NCBI RefSeq assembly: GCF_001441165.1
Contig: NZ_CP013126.1
Location: 3,253,551 to 3,317,550, forward strand
DNA length: 64,000 nucleotides
Direction: 5' to 3'
From: Acidipropionibacterium acidipropionici
GTDB taxonomy: Bacteria > Actinomycetota > Actinomycetes > Propionibacteriales > Propionibacteriaceae
A program made the translations under genes and the position numbers. This document shows positions 8,065 to 17,221 of the stretch, piece by piece. The number at the start of each line of letters is the position of its first letter. The first letter of the stretch is position 1. A model generated the notes under the pieces. It did no database searches and was not told where the DNA came from. It was given only the letters and a program-made list of their open reading frames with translations.

Positions 8065-8105
8065 CGCCGATGCGGGACACGGGCCCTAGGGCCCGGACGC
8101 CCGGC

Positions 8106-9200
8106 TCAGTTCTGCTGGTTGCGTCCGGTGATGAGGGCGTCGAGGCGGGGGGTCGCCGAGCTTCCCGGAGAGACCCGGTTCTCGGGACGGACGAGCTCGG
8201 CGGTGGCCGTCGGCTCGAAGATCCCCTTCTCGATGTTCTCGGCCTGGGTACGCAGGTGGGAGATGATGCTGTCGCGGTAGTTGGACTCGAAGGCCCTCAG
8301 CTGATCGACCTTGGCGGTGAGGTCGTCGCGCTCCGACTCCAGCTGGCTGAACAGGTCGTTGCGGCGGGCCTGGGCGTCGGTGGTGACCTTCTCCGCAGTG
8401 GCCTGCGCCTCGGAGGTGACCCGTTCGGAGGTGACCCTGGCGGCCGACTCGATCCGCTCAGCGCGGGTCTGGGCGTCGACGATGTGCTCGTGGGCCTTCT
8501 TCTCGGCGTCGGCCATCTTGCGATCGGCCTCCTCCTGAGCCTCGTGCACGACGCGCTCGGCGTCGGCGATCGCCAGCTCCACCATCCGGACGACCGCCGG
8601 GGCGGCCTCGGCGCTGGTGGACACCTGGATGCGCTCGGGGGCGCCCTCGGTGGAGGCGATCTTCGTCGGGGCGGCGGCAGCGGCGCGACGGGCGGCGTCG
8701 GCCTCGTTGCGAGCCTGCTTCAGCTGGGAGTTGAGGCGCTCGTTCTCGGTGCGCAGCCTGCTCGCCTCAGCGCTTCCGGCGCCCTGCACCGTGGTCTGCT
8801 GGGCGGCACTGCGGCGCGCCTCCTCGAGCTGCCTGCGCAGGTTGGCGGCCTCCTGCTGGGCGCTGCGCGCCTTGTTCTCGGCCTCCGCGGCGGCACTGCG
8901 CGAACGCTCGAGCTCGGCGCTTCCGGCCTCCTGCTGGTGGGCCCGCAGCTCCTCGAGCTGGGCCTTGAGGTGAGCGTTCTCCTCGCTCAGCTTCGGATCG
9001 GGCTGCCCACCGGCAGCTCCGTCGGCATTCTTGAGGGCGTCGAGCTGTGCCTTGAGGCGATCGTTCTCGTCGACGATCGCGGCAAAGGTGGCGTCGACCT
9101 TGTCCACGAAGTCGTCCACCTCGCCCGCACGGTACCCCTCGCCTGGGCGTCGTGCCATCGGGAAACGAATCCTGCGCACCTCGTCGAGGGTCAGCGTCAT
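8106..9200 (-). CDS. wag31: Wag31/DivIVA cell-pole protein
   Basis: 364 residues from ATG 9200, preceded by GGAG at 6 nt. The N-terminal DivIVA membrane-binding domain spans residues 1-50 (MTLTLDEVRRIRFPMARRPG, then GYRAGEVDDFVDKVD). Long coiled coils rich in A, E, K and R follow to about residue 330 and a short tail ends the chain. In actinobacteria this protein marks growing poles and recruits the cell-wall machinery; it is essential in mycobacteria. It sits in the usual place after yggT and sepF at the end of the dcw region. Confidence 0.95.
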   Translation of the reverse strand: MTLTLDEVRRIRFPMARRPGEGYRAGEVDDFVDKVDATFAAIVDENDRLKAQLDALKNADGAAGGQPDPKLSEENAHLKAQLEELRAHQQEAGSAELERSRSAAAEAENKARSAQQEAANLRRQLEEARRSAAQQTTVQGAGSAEASRLRTENERLNSQLKQARNEADAARRAAAAAPTKIASTEGAPERIQVSTSAEAAPAVVRMVELAIADAERVVHEAQEEADRKMADAEKKAHEHIVDAQTRAERIESAARVTSERVTSEAQATAEKVTTDAQARRNDLFSQLESERDDLTAKVDQLRAFESNYRDSIISHLRTQAENIEKGIFEPTATAELVRPENRVSPGSSATPRLDALITGRNQQN

Positions 9201-9401
9201 TGTGCACTCCAACAGTTCGGATACGGTCTTCGCCCCTGGCTTGACCGCCTCCGTTAGTCGGCGGGCTACGCCATGAGACTGTGTCTAGGCTACTCCAGAC
9301 CGGCAGGATGCGTCATCAATGACCCCGTCGGACCCCCAAAACCCTCCACCCGAGGTTCGGGCTTTGCGCCCCGGGGCACCGCCTTCGGGAACCCCACGGG
9401 A

Positions 9402-9692
9402 CTAGAAGAAGACCCAGACGGTGAGCCGCTGGGCGGCATAGAGGACGACGAAGAGGAGGATGAATCCCAGGCTGAATCCGATCCCGCCCAGGTTCACGGG
9501 CGGCAGAATCCGGTCGAAGAACTTCACCGGCGGATCGGTGAGCGTGTAGATCACCTCGAAGAGCACGGCCACCACCCCATGGGGCTCGAAACCTCGGAAC
9601 AGCAGGGGTATCCACGACAGGATCATCCTCACGACCAGCAGGGCCATGTAGATCTGAATCGCGTAAAAGATGATGATGCCGGCCAGCGCCAC
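9402..9692 (-). CDS. YggT-family membrane protein
   Basis: 96 residues with two hydrophobic segments (about 3-27 and 70-94) and the family signature LTDPPVKFFDRILPP between them. Role unsettled in the family; association with sepF and wag31 suggests a part in septal or polar membrane organisation. Stand-alone cistron 29 nt after the sepF stop. Confidence 0.93.
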   Translation of the reverse strand: MALAGIIIFYAIQIYMALLVVRMILSWIPLLFRGFEPHGVVAVLFEVIYTLTDPPVKFFDRILPPVNLGGIGFSLGFILLFVVLYAAQRLTVWVFF

Positions 9693-9721
9693 GGCGAACT
9701 CCTCAGCGGACGGTCACCCGG

Positions 9722-10267
9722 TCAGGACTGGTTGAAGAACCCCTCACCGGCGATTCTGGCCTTGTCCTCGGGGGTGACATTGACGTTGTGGGGGCACAGC
9801 AGGAAAACCCTGCTGGTCACCTTGTCGATACTGCCACGCACACCGAAGATGAGCCCGGCGGCGAAGTCCACGAGGCGCTTGGCGTCGCGCTCCTCCATCT
9901 CGGTCAGATTCATGATGACCGGCACACCGTCGCGGATGTGCTCCCCGATGACGCGGGCCTCGTTGAAATTGCGGGGGTGCACCGTGAGGATCCGGTTGAC
10001 GTCGGCGATGCTCGGCTCGGGCTCCTCCTGGACGGGCTCGTGGGGAGCCACGGCCTTCGTCGGGCGTCCGGCCGTCTCGTCCTTCTCCCTGGTCTGGGGC
10101 TCGCGGGACTTGCCGCGCCGATCGGGCAGGGGCGTGACTGTCGACGGCTCGTAGCCGTCATCGGAGTACACCTCGGTGGTGAGTTCCTCGTCGGACAGAT
10201 CCTCGTCGTAGCGGCGGTCGTCGACCAGACCGACGTACGAAGCGATCTTCCTACCGAAACCAGCCAT
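9722..10267 (-). CDS. sepF: Cell division protein SepF
   Basis: 181 residues from ATG 10267 (GGAGAG 6 nt upstream). It has an amphipathic membrane-binding N-terminus (MAGFGRKIASYVGLVDD), an acidic and variable linker (about 20-95), and the SepF/YlmF domain with RNFNEARVIGEHIRDGVPVIMNL and FAAGLIFGVRGSI. SepF binds the FtsZ C-terminal tail and tethers it to the membrane, which matters in actinobacteria because they lack FtsA. Longer in-frame readings upstream are noise. Confidence 0.96.
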   Translation of the reverse strand: MAGFGRKIASYVGLVDDRRYDEDLSDEELTTEVYSDDGYEPSTVTPLPDRRGKSREPQTREKDETAGRPTKAVAPHEPVQEEPEPSIADVNRILTVHPRNFNEARVIGEHIRDGVPVIMNLTEMEERDAKRLVDFAAGLIFGVRGSIDKVTSRVFLLCPHNVNVTPEDKARIAGEGFFNQS

Positions 10268-10358
10268 CTGGCTCTCCTCACTCACATCAGCGCCTGCACG
10301 GGCAACCCCAGCGTGTTCCCAGACTGCCACGCCCCGGCCCGTCATCCTGGACGACACG

Positions 10359-11144
10359 CTACCGTCGCGGCTGTTCCCCCGCGATCCACACCAGGCCGGC
10401 CATCCTGCCCGAGCCGGGATCCCGGCGGTGGGAGAAGAGGTCCTCGTTCTCCAGAGTGCAGGGATCAAGCCCGACGGCGTCGACGCCGAGTCCCTCCAGC
10501 TGAGCCAGCGCCTCGGCGGCCAGGTCGAGAGCCGGCGTCCCCCAGGAGGTGGTCGACCGGGTCGCCGGATGGTCCTGCCACACCTGCTCGGCCATCTCGG
10601 TCGGCACCTCGTAGCAGCGCCCGCAGATGTGCGGGCCGATCCAGCCCAGGATCTGCCCGGCACCGGCCCCGCGCATCTCCTCGACGGTCCGGCCGAGCAC
10701 CCCGCCGAGCAGGCCGGCCCGGCCCGCGTGCGCCGCACCGACCACTCCGGCGGCCGGATCGGCGAGCATCACGGGCAGGCAGTCGGCCACCCGGATCCCC
10801 AGCGCGACCCCGGGCACGGAGGTCACCATGGCGTCCGCGGAGGGCAGTGGGTCCGGGCTGCCGACGGCCTCCCGGAGGACGTCGTCGTCGCGGATGAGCC
10901 GGGCCTCCCGGGGCCCGAAGCGCACCACCCGGGTGCCGTGGACCTGATGCACCAGGGCTATCGCCTGTACTCCCAGGGCCTCTCTCAGGGAACCCAGATG
11001 GGCCACCAGCCGGGCGGGATCGTCGGCGTCGACACGACCCAGGTTGAATCCGCCGAGGGCGCCCGGGGAGTCCCCTCCCCGGCGATCGGTGAAGGCGACC
11101 CCGACGCCGTGATTGGCGCCGGGGTCGATCCGCATTCTCAGCAT
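10359..11144 (-). CDS. pgeF: Multicopper-type purine nucleosidase/phosphorylase (YfiH/PgeF, laccase domain)
   Basis: 261 residues. Conserved metal-site blocks: HQVHG (about 66-70), RVADCLPVML, AAHAGRAGL and GPHICGRCYEV. The family acts on adenosine/inosine phosphorolysis and has been linked to peptidoglycan editing. It lies 5 nt from the ftsZ stop, so it is cotranscribed. The yggS gene usually found between pgeF and sepF is absent here; only 91 bp separate the two. Confidence 0.92.
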   Translation of the reverse strand: MLRMRIDPGANHGVGVAFTDRRGGDSPGALGGFNLGRVDADDPARLVAHLGSLREALGVQAIALVHQVHGTRVVRFGPREARLIRDDDVLREAVGSPDPLPSADAMVTSVPGVALGIRVADCLPVMLADPAAGVVGAAHAGRAGLLGGVLGRTVEEMRGAGAGQILGWIGPHICGRCYEVPTEMAEQVWQDHPATRSTTSWGTPALDLAAEALAQLEGLGVDAVGLDPCTLENEDLFSHRRDPGSGRMAGLVWIAGEQPRR

Positions 11145-11149
11145 CCGGC

Positions 11150-12349
11150 CTACTTCATGAAGTCCGGGATGTCGATGTCGTCATCGTCGTCGGGGGGCGG
11201 GGTGGGCCGGTTCACCCTCAACGGATTGGTCTCCTCGCCGCCCTCGTGACCCGAGGACTGCTGGTCGGGACGCTGGCCCGACGGCCGTCCCGATGCGGGC
11301 TGGGCGGGACGCCCCGGCCGAAGCTGGGTCGGCCTGGCCGCCGCCGAACCGCTCCGGCTGATCGGTCGGGCACTCACCCCGGCCTGCTTGCGGGGCGGCT
11401 GCCCGCCGTCGAAGCCTGCGGCGATCACCGTCACCCTCACCTCGTCGCCCAAGGCGTCGTCGATGACGGTGCCGAAGATGATGTTGGCCTCATCGTGAGC
11501 CGCCTCCTCGATGAGGTTGGCGGCGCTGGCCACCTCGAAGAGACCCAGGTCGGATCCGCCGGCGATCGACAGCAGGACGCCGTGCGCACCGTCGATGGAC
11601 ACCTCCAGCAGCGGCGAGGAGATCGCCATCTCCGCGGCGGCGCGGGCCCGGTCCTCCCCGGAGGCGTGACCGATGCCCATGAGGGCCGACCCGGCGTTCG
11701 ACATGATCGACTTGACGTCGGCGAAGTCCAGGTTGATCTGGCCCGGGGTGGTGATGAGGTCGGTGATGCCGGAGACGCCCTGCATCAGCACCTGATCGGC
11801 CTGCTTGAAGGCGTCGATGATGGCGATCTGCTGATCGGTCATCGACAGCAGCTTGTCGTTGGGGATGACGATGAGGGTGTCGACCTCCTCGCGGAGCCGG
11901 TCGATCCCCTCCTCGGCCTGGTTGGTGCGCCGTCTCCCCTCGAAGGTGAACGGGCGGGTCACCACGCCGATCGTGAGGGCTCCCAGGGACCGGGCGATCT
12001 TCGCGACGACCGGGGCGCCGCCGGTTCCGGTGCCGCCTCCCTCGCCGGCGGTGACGAAGACCATGTCGGCGCCCTTGAGGCACTCCTCGATCTCGTCCGC
12101 GTGGTCCTCACAGGCCTGGCGTCCCTTGTCGGGGTCGGCTCCGGCGCCGAGCCCCCGGGTGAGGTCGCGGCCCACATCGAGCTTGACGTCGGCGTCGCTC
12201 ATGAGGAGGGCCTGGGCATCGGTGTTGATGGCGAGGAACTCGACTCCCTTGAGACCCGCCTCGATCATCCGGTTGACGGCATTGCAGCCGCCGCCGCCGA
12301 CGCCCACGACCTTGATGACCGCGAGGTAATTCTGGGATGGAGTTGCCAC
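11150..12349 (-). CDS. ftsZ: Cell division GTPase FtsZ
   Basis: 399 residues from GTG 12349, which gives (M)[15 protein letters not shown] and has GAGG 9 nt upstream. A GTG five codons earlier (12364) has no Shine-Dalgarno. GTP-binding tubulin signature GGGTGTGG at residues 104-111, synergy (T7) loop INLDFADV around 206-212. A Gly/Pro/Arg/Gln-rich linker (about 320-385) leads to the C-terminal tail DIDIPDFMK, the docking site for SepF and other partners. It polymerises into the Z-ring. It follows ftsQ with a 178-bp gap, so it may have its own promoter. Confidence 0.98.
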   Translation of the reverse strand: MATPSQNYLAVIKVVGVGGGGCNAVNRMIEAGLKGVEFLAINTDAQALLMSDADVKLDVGRDLTRGLGAGADPDKGRQACEDHADEIEECLKGADMVFVTAGEGGGTGTGGAPVVAKIARSLGALTIGVVTRPFTFEGRRRTNQAEEGIDRLREEVDTLIVIPNDKLLSMTDQQIAIIDAFKQADQVLMQGVSGITDLITTPGQINLDFADVKSIMSNAGSALMGIGHASGEDRARAAAEMAISSPLLEVSIDGAHGVLLSIAGGSDLGLFEVASAANLIEEAAHDEANIIFGTVIDDALGDEVRVTVIAAGFDGGQPPRKQAGVSARPISRSGSAAARPTQLRPGRPAQPASGRPSGQRPDQQSSGHEGGEETNPLRVNRPTPPPDDDDDIDIPDFMK

Positions 12350-12466
12350 GGGAGTCTGCCTCACTTACGTCGAGTGCCGGTCATCTGACAGGCTATGAGT
12401 CCCCACCTTGAGTGTCCACCGACGCGTCCGGTTCGGCGCCGACCCTCAAGGAGGGGTTGAGAGATG

Positions 12467-12483
12467 GTTCGAGCGTCTCGAAC
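12467..12483. repeat. Inverted repeat between ftsQ and ftsZ
   Basis: GTTCGAG-CGT-CTCGAAC, 7-bp perfect arms with 3-nt spacer. It lies in the 178-bp gap upstream of ftsZ; it could be an operator or an mRNA hairpin. No factor can be named. Confidence 0.5.
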
Positions 12484-12527
12484 ATATCGCCGTGCCGTGT
12501 CGAGTCGTCTCCGCTCGTCCCGCCGCC

Positions 12528-13247
12528 TCACCTGGCAGTGGGGTTCCGGGGCGAGGACACATCATAGTTGCGCGCCTTGGTGGCCAGCATCGCGGTGGCC
12601 ACCTGCGATTTGAGGCCGGACTCCTCGGCACTGCCCCACATCACCCTGCGATCCTTGCTGAGCACCAGGGTGATGGCATCCGGACCGCCGGCCTCCAGAT
12701 GGTCGAGCTGCTTGAGCAGAACCGGATCCAGGTGGGCCGTCACTGTGGCGACGTCGCGCAGCAGGCGGGTGTCCCTGGTGGCGGTGAGCGCCCAGGGGGT
12801 GGCGCGACGGGAGGCCGACGTGGTGTTGAAGGCCACTCCCGAGGCGTCCACCCAGTGGAAGCCCTGCTGGTCGCGCACCTGGTAGACCGGTCTGCGCTCG
12901 GTGACCCGGATACTCACCGTGGTGGGCCAGGAGCGCTGTACCCGGACCTGGTCGACGGGGGCGAGCTCCGCCACGCGGGATCCGACCGCGCCGAGATCGA
13001 CCGCCGCCAGCGGGGTCCCCATCGGAACCCGGGCGGCCTCACGCACCTGGTCGGCGGTCACCAGCCCGGCTCCGTCGACGACGACCCGGTCGACGGCCAT
13101 GACCGATGACCACCGGACGATGTACAGGCCGACCGCCAGCAGCACCGCCACCAGCACGGCCACCGCAGTGACGATCCGGTTGCGGCGACGCCGGGACCTG
13201 GCCCTCAGGTCGATCGGGCCGGTGAGGTCGGAGACCGGGGATCCCAT
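12528..13247 (-). CDS. ftsQ: Cell division protein FtsQ
   Basis: 239 residues: short cytoplasmic basic head (RARSRRRRNR), one membrane segment (about 26-46), POTRA domain (about 50-120, beginning MAVDRVVVDGAGLVTADQV), then the FtsQ domain. It forms the FtsQ-FtsL-FtsB core of the divisome. ATG 13247 shares one base with the murC stop (TGATG), so translation is coupled. Confidence 0.94.
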   Translation of the reverse strand: MGSPVSDLTGPIDLRARSRRRRNRIVTAVAVLVAVLLAVGLYIVRWSSVMAVDRVVVDGAGLVTADQVREAARVPMGTPLAAVDLGAVGSRVAELAPVDQVRVQRSWPTTVSIRVTERRPVYQVRDQQGFHWVDASGVAFNTTSASRRATPWALTATRDTRLLRDVATVTAHLDPVLLKQLDHLEAGGPDAITLVLSKDRRVMWGSAEESGLKSQVATAMLATKARNYDVSSPRNPTAR

Positions 13248-14701
13248 CAGACGGGTCGGCCCGGCCGATCGACCGTCGGCTCGCGCTCGGCCCCGTCCTC
13301 GGGCAGGAGGGGCAGCAGGAGGGGGCCGACGAGTGTCACGTCCCCTGCTCCCAGGGTGATGATGAGGTCTCCGGGCCGTGCCTCCTCGGCGAGCGCGGCA
13401 GGCAGATCGCCCTTGTCGGGAACGTATCTCGACGAACCGCCGGCATCCTCCACGGCCGCCTCGACGAGTGCCCCGGTGACCCCTGGCACAGGATCCTCGC
13501 GGGAGCCGTAGATGTCGGTGACCAGCACCCGGTCCGCCAGCGCCAGCGCCACCCCGAACTCGTGGGCGAACTCCTGGGTCCGGCTGTAGAGATGGGGCTG
13601 GAAGCAGGCGATGACGCGGCCCTGGCCCGCCGCGCGGCGGGCCGCCACCAGAGTCGCGCGGATCTCGGTGGGATGGTGGGCGTAATCGTCGTAGACCCTC
13701 ACCCCGCCGCGGGACCCGATCAGCTGGAAGCGTCTCAGCGTGCCCGTGAATGAGGCCGCCCCGGCCAGCAGTTCGTCGTGGCCGATGCCCAGCAGGCTTC
13801 CGGCGCAGTAGGCGGCGGCGGCGTTCGAGAGGTTGTAGCGGCCCGGGACCTGGAGGTCCAGCCGACCGCTCTGACGGCCGCTGGTCAGCGTCGCCGAGGC
13901 GGTGGCGCCCTCCAGGTCGAGGTCGGAGAACCTCACGTCGGCGTCGGCGGCCTCCCCGTAGGTGACGACCTGCACCGACCCGGTGCTGGCCAGCCGGCTC
14001 ACCAGATGGGCGGCCCCCGGGTCGTCGAGGTTGGCGACGACGTAGCGGACCTCCGGCCGGGTGGCCATCCTCACGAAGCCGTCGAAATAGGCGTCCGGGG
14101 TTCCCCAGTTGTCCAGGTGATCGGCCTCGACATTGGTGACCACGACGATTCTGCTGGGGTACTGGAGGAAGGAGCCGTCCGACTCGTCGGCCTCCACGAC
14201 GAACGCGCTGCCGCCGCCCAGGTGGGCGCTGCGGCCGGTGCTGGCCAGTGGGGAACCGATGACGTAGGACGGGTCGGCACCGGCATGGGCCAGCATCACC
14301 GCGATCATCCCGGTGGTGGTGGTCTTTCCGTGGGTACCGGCCACCGAGACCCCTTCGCGGCCCAGCATCAGGGCGGCCAGGGCGGCGCTGCGGTGCCAGA
14401 TCCTCAGGCCGCGGCGATTCGCCTCGACGAGTTCGGGATTGTCCGGGCGGATCGCCGAGGACACCACGACGGTGCGGGCGCCGTCCAGGTGAGAGGGGTC
14501 GTGCCCCACCCAGGTGCGCACCCCGGCCTCCGCCAGGGCCCGCAGGTTGGCGGAGTCGACCTGGTCGGACCCGGAGACGCTGACCCCCAGCTCCTGGTAG
14601 ATCCTGGCGACGCCGCTCATCCCGGCACCGCCGATGGCGATGAAATGCACCGGTCCGATCGAGTGGGGGTCCGCCAGATCAACGGGTTCACGCAGTGCCA
14701 T
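13247..14701 (-). CDS. murC: UDP-N-acetylmuramate--L-alanine ligase
   Basis: 484 residues. N-terminal Rossmann segment with HFIAIGGAGMSGVA (19-32) binds the UDP-sugar, ATP loop AGTHGKTTTT at 121-130, then EADESDGSF and the C-terminal domain with DDYAHHPTEI. It adds L-Ala to UDP-MurNAc, the first step of stem-peptide assembly. The start overlaps the end of murG by 14 bp. Confidence 0.98.
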   Translation of the reverse strand: MALREPVDLADPHSIGPVHFIAIGGAGMSGVARIYQELGVSVSGSDQVDSANLRALAEAGVRTWVGHDPSHLDGARTVVVSSAIRPDNPELVEANRRGLRIWHRSAALAALMLGREGVSVAGTHGKTTTTGMIAVMLAHAGADPSYVIGSPLASTGRSAHLGGGSAFVVEADESDGSFLQYPSRIVVVTNVEADHLDNWGTPDAYFDGFVRMATRPEVRYVVANLDDPGAAHLVSRLASTGSVQVVTYGEAADADVRFSDLDLEGATASATLTSGRQSGRLDLQVPGRYNLSNAAAAYCAGSLLGIGHDELLAGAASFTGTLRRFQLIGSRGGVRVYDDYAHHPTEIRATLVAARRAAGQGRVIACFQPHLYSRTQEFAHEFGVALALADRVLVTDIYGSREDPVPGVTGALVEAAVEDAGGSSRYVPDKGDLPAALAEEARPGDLIITLGAGDVTLVGPLLLPLLPEDGAEREPTVDRPGRPV

Positions 14702-15842
14702 CGGGATCCTCCTTGGGAATGGGACGCGGCGTCCGGGCGCGGTCGGCCGCCCCCAGCACGAGGTCGGCCAGCCGCTCGGCCGAGTCGGCCGGCATGAGGT
14801 CGCGGCCCGCGGCGGCCATCCTGGCCAGCTCCTCGGGCCGGTGGATCCGCTCGGTCTCGCGGAGCAGACGCTGGGCGTCCAGCTCGACGTTGGGCACCAG
14901 CACGCCGCCGCCGGCCTCCACGACCGACCGGGCGTTGCGGGCCTGTTCGCCGTTGCCGTGCGGCAGCGGAACGTAGATGGTGGGGAGTCCGGCGACCGCC
15001 GTCTCCACGACCGTGCCCGCCCCCGAGCGGGCGACCATGAGGTCGGCCGTCAGATAGGCCGAGGGCATGTCGTCGACATAGTCGAGTGGGACCCATGACG
15101 CCCCGGTGGCCTCGTCGGTGATGGTGGTCGCCGCCCCGATGTTGCGCGGCCCCAGGATGTGCAGGATCTGCACCCCGTCGGCCAGCAGCCGGTCCCGGGC
15201 CGCGACGACCGCCTCATTGATGGCCACCGCCCCCTGGGATCCGCCGCTGACGAGCAGGGTGGGACGATCAGCCTCCAGACCGAACCGCCAGCGGGCGGCG
15301 GCCACCGCCTCGGCACGGGCCTGCGGGGTCATGGTGGCGAGCCCCGTGATCCCCTCGCGCAGCGGCATTCCGATGAACTTCGCCGCTGGAAGAGGGGTGT
15401 CGGGGAAGGCGATGGCGACCTGGACGGCGAATCGGGCGGCCACCTTGTTGGCCAGCCCCGGGACGGCGTTCTGCTCATGGATGACGATGGGCACCTGAGC
15501 CTTCCGGGCGGCGAGGTAGGCGGGCATCGAGACGTATCCGCCGAAACCGACCAGCACGTCGGCCTGTCGGCGGCGCAGCACGTCGGCGGCCTGGGCGACC
15601 GCCCGACGCAGATGGCCGGGGACCTTGAGCAGGTTCATCGACAGGCTTCTGGGCAGCGGGACCGGATCGATCATGTCGAGCACCAGGCCGGCCTCCGGGA
15701 TCACCCTCCCCTCCAGCCCCTTGGGGGTGCCGATGCAGGACAGGTGCCCCAGATCGGGGTGGCGCGCCAGAGCCTGTGCCGTCGCGATCAACGGCGAGGT
15801 ATGGCCGGCGGTTCCCCCTCCGGCCAGCACGACATTCACCAT
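14688..15842 (-). CDS. murG: UDP-GlcNAc:lipid I transferase MurG
   Basis: 384 residues. GT-B glycosyltransferase with N-terminal loop VLAGGGTAGHTSPLI (5-19), GFGGYVSMP, HEQNAVPGLAN, and donor-site motifs VSGGSQGA and RSGAGTVVETAVAGLPTIYVPLPHG. It transfers GlcNAc to lipid I, making lipid II, on the inner face of the membrane. A gap of about 50 bp separates it from ftsW. Confidence 0.97.
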   Translation of the reverse strand: MVNVVLAGGGTAGHTSPLIATAQALARHPDLGHLSCIGTPKGLEGRVIPEAGLVLDMIDPVPLPRSLSMNLLKVPGHLRRAVAQAADVLRRRQADVLVGFGGYVSMPAYLAARKAQVPIVIHEQNAVPGLANKVAARFAVQVAIAFPDTPLPAAKFIGMPLREGITGLATMTPQARAEAVAAARWRFGLEADRPTLLVSGGSQGAVAINEAVVAARDRLLADGVQILHILGPRNIGAATTITDEATGASWVPLDYVDDMPSAYLTADLMVARSGAGTVVETAVAGLPTIYVPLPHGNGEQARNARSVVEAGGGVLVPNVELDAQRLLRETERIHRPEELARMAAAGRDLMPADSAERLADLVLGAADRARTPRPIPKEDPDGTA

Positions 15843-15894
15843 CTGCTATCACCCTTCTGTCTTTCATCACGTCCCGGATCGGCGGGCTCGCGGC

Positions 15895-17178
15895 TCATTC
15901 CCGACGGCCGCCGTCCACCACGGTAGTCACTCTCGGCGGCCCGCTGCGCCTGGACGCGTCCCGGTACTCCTCGGCGGCGGGTTCGTGGCGGGCACAGGAC
16001 AACAGAATGCCAGAGGCCACCAGGTTGGCGATGAGGGCCGACCCGCCGATGGAGATGAAGGGCAGCGGCACGCCCACCACAGGCAGCAGTTTCATGGCGA
16101 CACCGATGTTGAGCATCGCCTGGATCGCCGTCCACGCCGTGATGGTGGCCGCCAGGATCCGGCGGAACTGGGAGCGCGACCTCATGGCCACCCGGATGCC
16201 GGCCCACACCAGCAGGGTGAACAGCGCCAGCACCGCCAAGGTGCCCACCAGGCCCATCTCCTCGCCGAGGACGGCGAAGACGAAGTCGTTCTGGGCGCCG
16301 TCGTACAGTCCTCCCCATTTCTGGCGGGATCCGCCGATGCCGGTCCCCCACCAGCCGCCTGTCGCCAGCGCGTAGATGGCGCTCAACGGCTGCTGGGAAC
16401 CCTCCGGATCGGCCTCGGGGTGCAGGAACAGGGTGATTCGCTGCATCCGGTACGGGGTGGTCACCACGGCGGCCGCGACCACCGCTCCGGCGGCGGCCAG
16501 GAGGCCGACGATGTAGCGCTTCCGGATGCCGAAGGCCCACATCTGGGCGATGAGCACCGCGCCGATGATGAGGGCGGTTCCCAGATCCCCCTGGGCCACC
16601 ACCATCACTATGACGACGCCGTACAGGCCCAGGTAGATCGCCAGGTGACGGAACTGCCCCAGGTCCTCGCGTCGGGCGGCCAGGTAGATCGAGCCGACCA
16701 GGATGGCCGCGAGTTTCGCGAACTCCGAGGGTTGCAGGGTGACCGGGCCGAGCGCCAGCCAGGACCGGTTGCCCTTGCCGGCGTCGCTTCCCAGGGGGGT
16801 GAAGACGAGGAGGAGCATGAGCACCGCCCCGCAGTAGGCCACCCATCCGAATCCGCGAAGCAGCCTCTCCCCCAGCCGGGCGGCGACGAGGGCCCCGACG
16901 CCGCCGATGGCCAGGAAGAGCAGCTGACGCAGGGCGAAGTAGTAGGGCCCGAGATTCAGCGACTGGGCGTACACCGAGGAGGAGGACAGGCTCATCAGGG
17001 CGCCGACGCCTGCCAGCAGGATGGTGGTCACCAGGATCACGTACTGGTCGAGCATCGGTGCCGACAGCAGCGGCTGCCGGGAGTCGCCCGGCTTGCGCCT
17101 CCCGCCGTCCAGTCGCAGGATCCGGCCGAGCCGGGTCACGAGCCTTTCATAGGGGGTTCTGGCCCTGGGTCTGCTCAC
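15895..17178 (-). CDS. ftsW: Septal peptidoglycan glycosyltransferase FtsW
   Basis: 427 residues from GTG 17178, preceded by AGGAGG with 5-nt spacing. The in-frame GTG at 17184 abuts that site and is less likely. SEDS family: about ten membrane segments, conserved GNRSWLALGPVTLQPSEFAK and later GGSRQKWGGL and FISIGGSALIANL. It polymerises lipid II with FtsI at the septum. It has a basic cytoplasmic N-terminus of about 40 residues. Confidence 0.95.
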   Translation of the reverse strand: MSRPRARTPYERLVTRLGRILRLDGGRRKPGDSRQPLLSAPMLDQYVILVTTILLAGVGALMSLSSSSVYAQSLNLGPYYFALRQLLFLAIGGVGALVAARLGERLLRGFGWVAYCGAVLMLLLVFTPLGSDAGKGNRSWLALGPVTLQPSEFAKLAAILVGSIYLAARREDLGQFRHLAIYLGLYGVVIVMVVAQGDLGTALIIGAVLIAQMWAFGIRKRYIVGLLAAAGAVVAAAVVTTPYRMQRITLFLHPEADPEGSQQPLSAIYALATGGWWGTGIGGSRQKWGGLYDGAQNDFVFAVLGEEMGLVGTLAVLALFTLLVWAGIRVAMRSRSQFRRILAATITAWTAIQAMLNIGVAMKLLPVVGVPLPFISIGGSALIANLVASGILLSCARHEPAAEEYRDASRRSGPPRVTTVVDGGRRE

Positions 17179-17221
17179 CCTCACCTCCTCGGCCCTCTGC
17201 TGTGCGACCGCGCCCGGGTAG

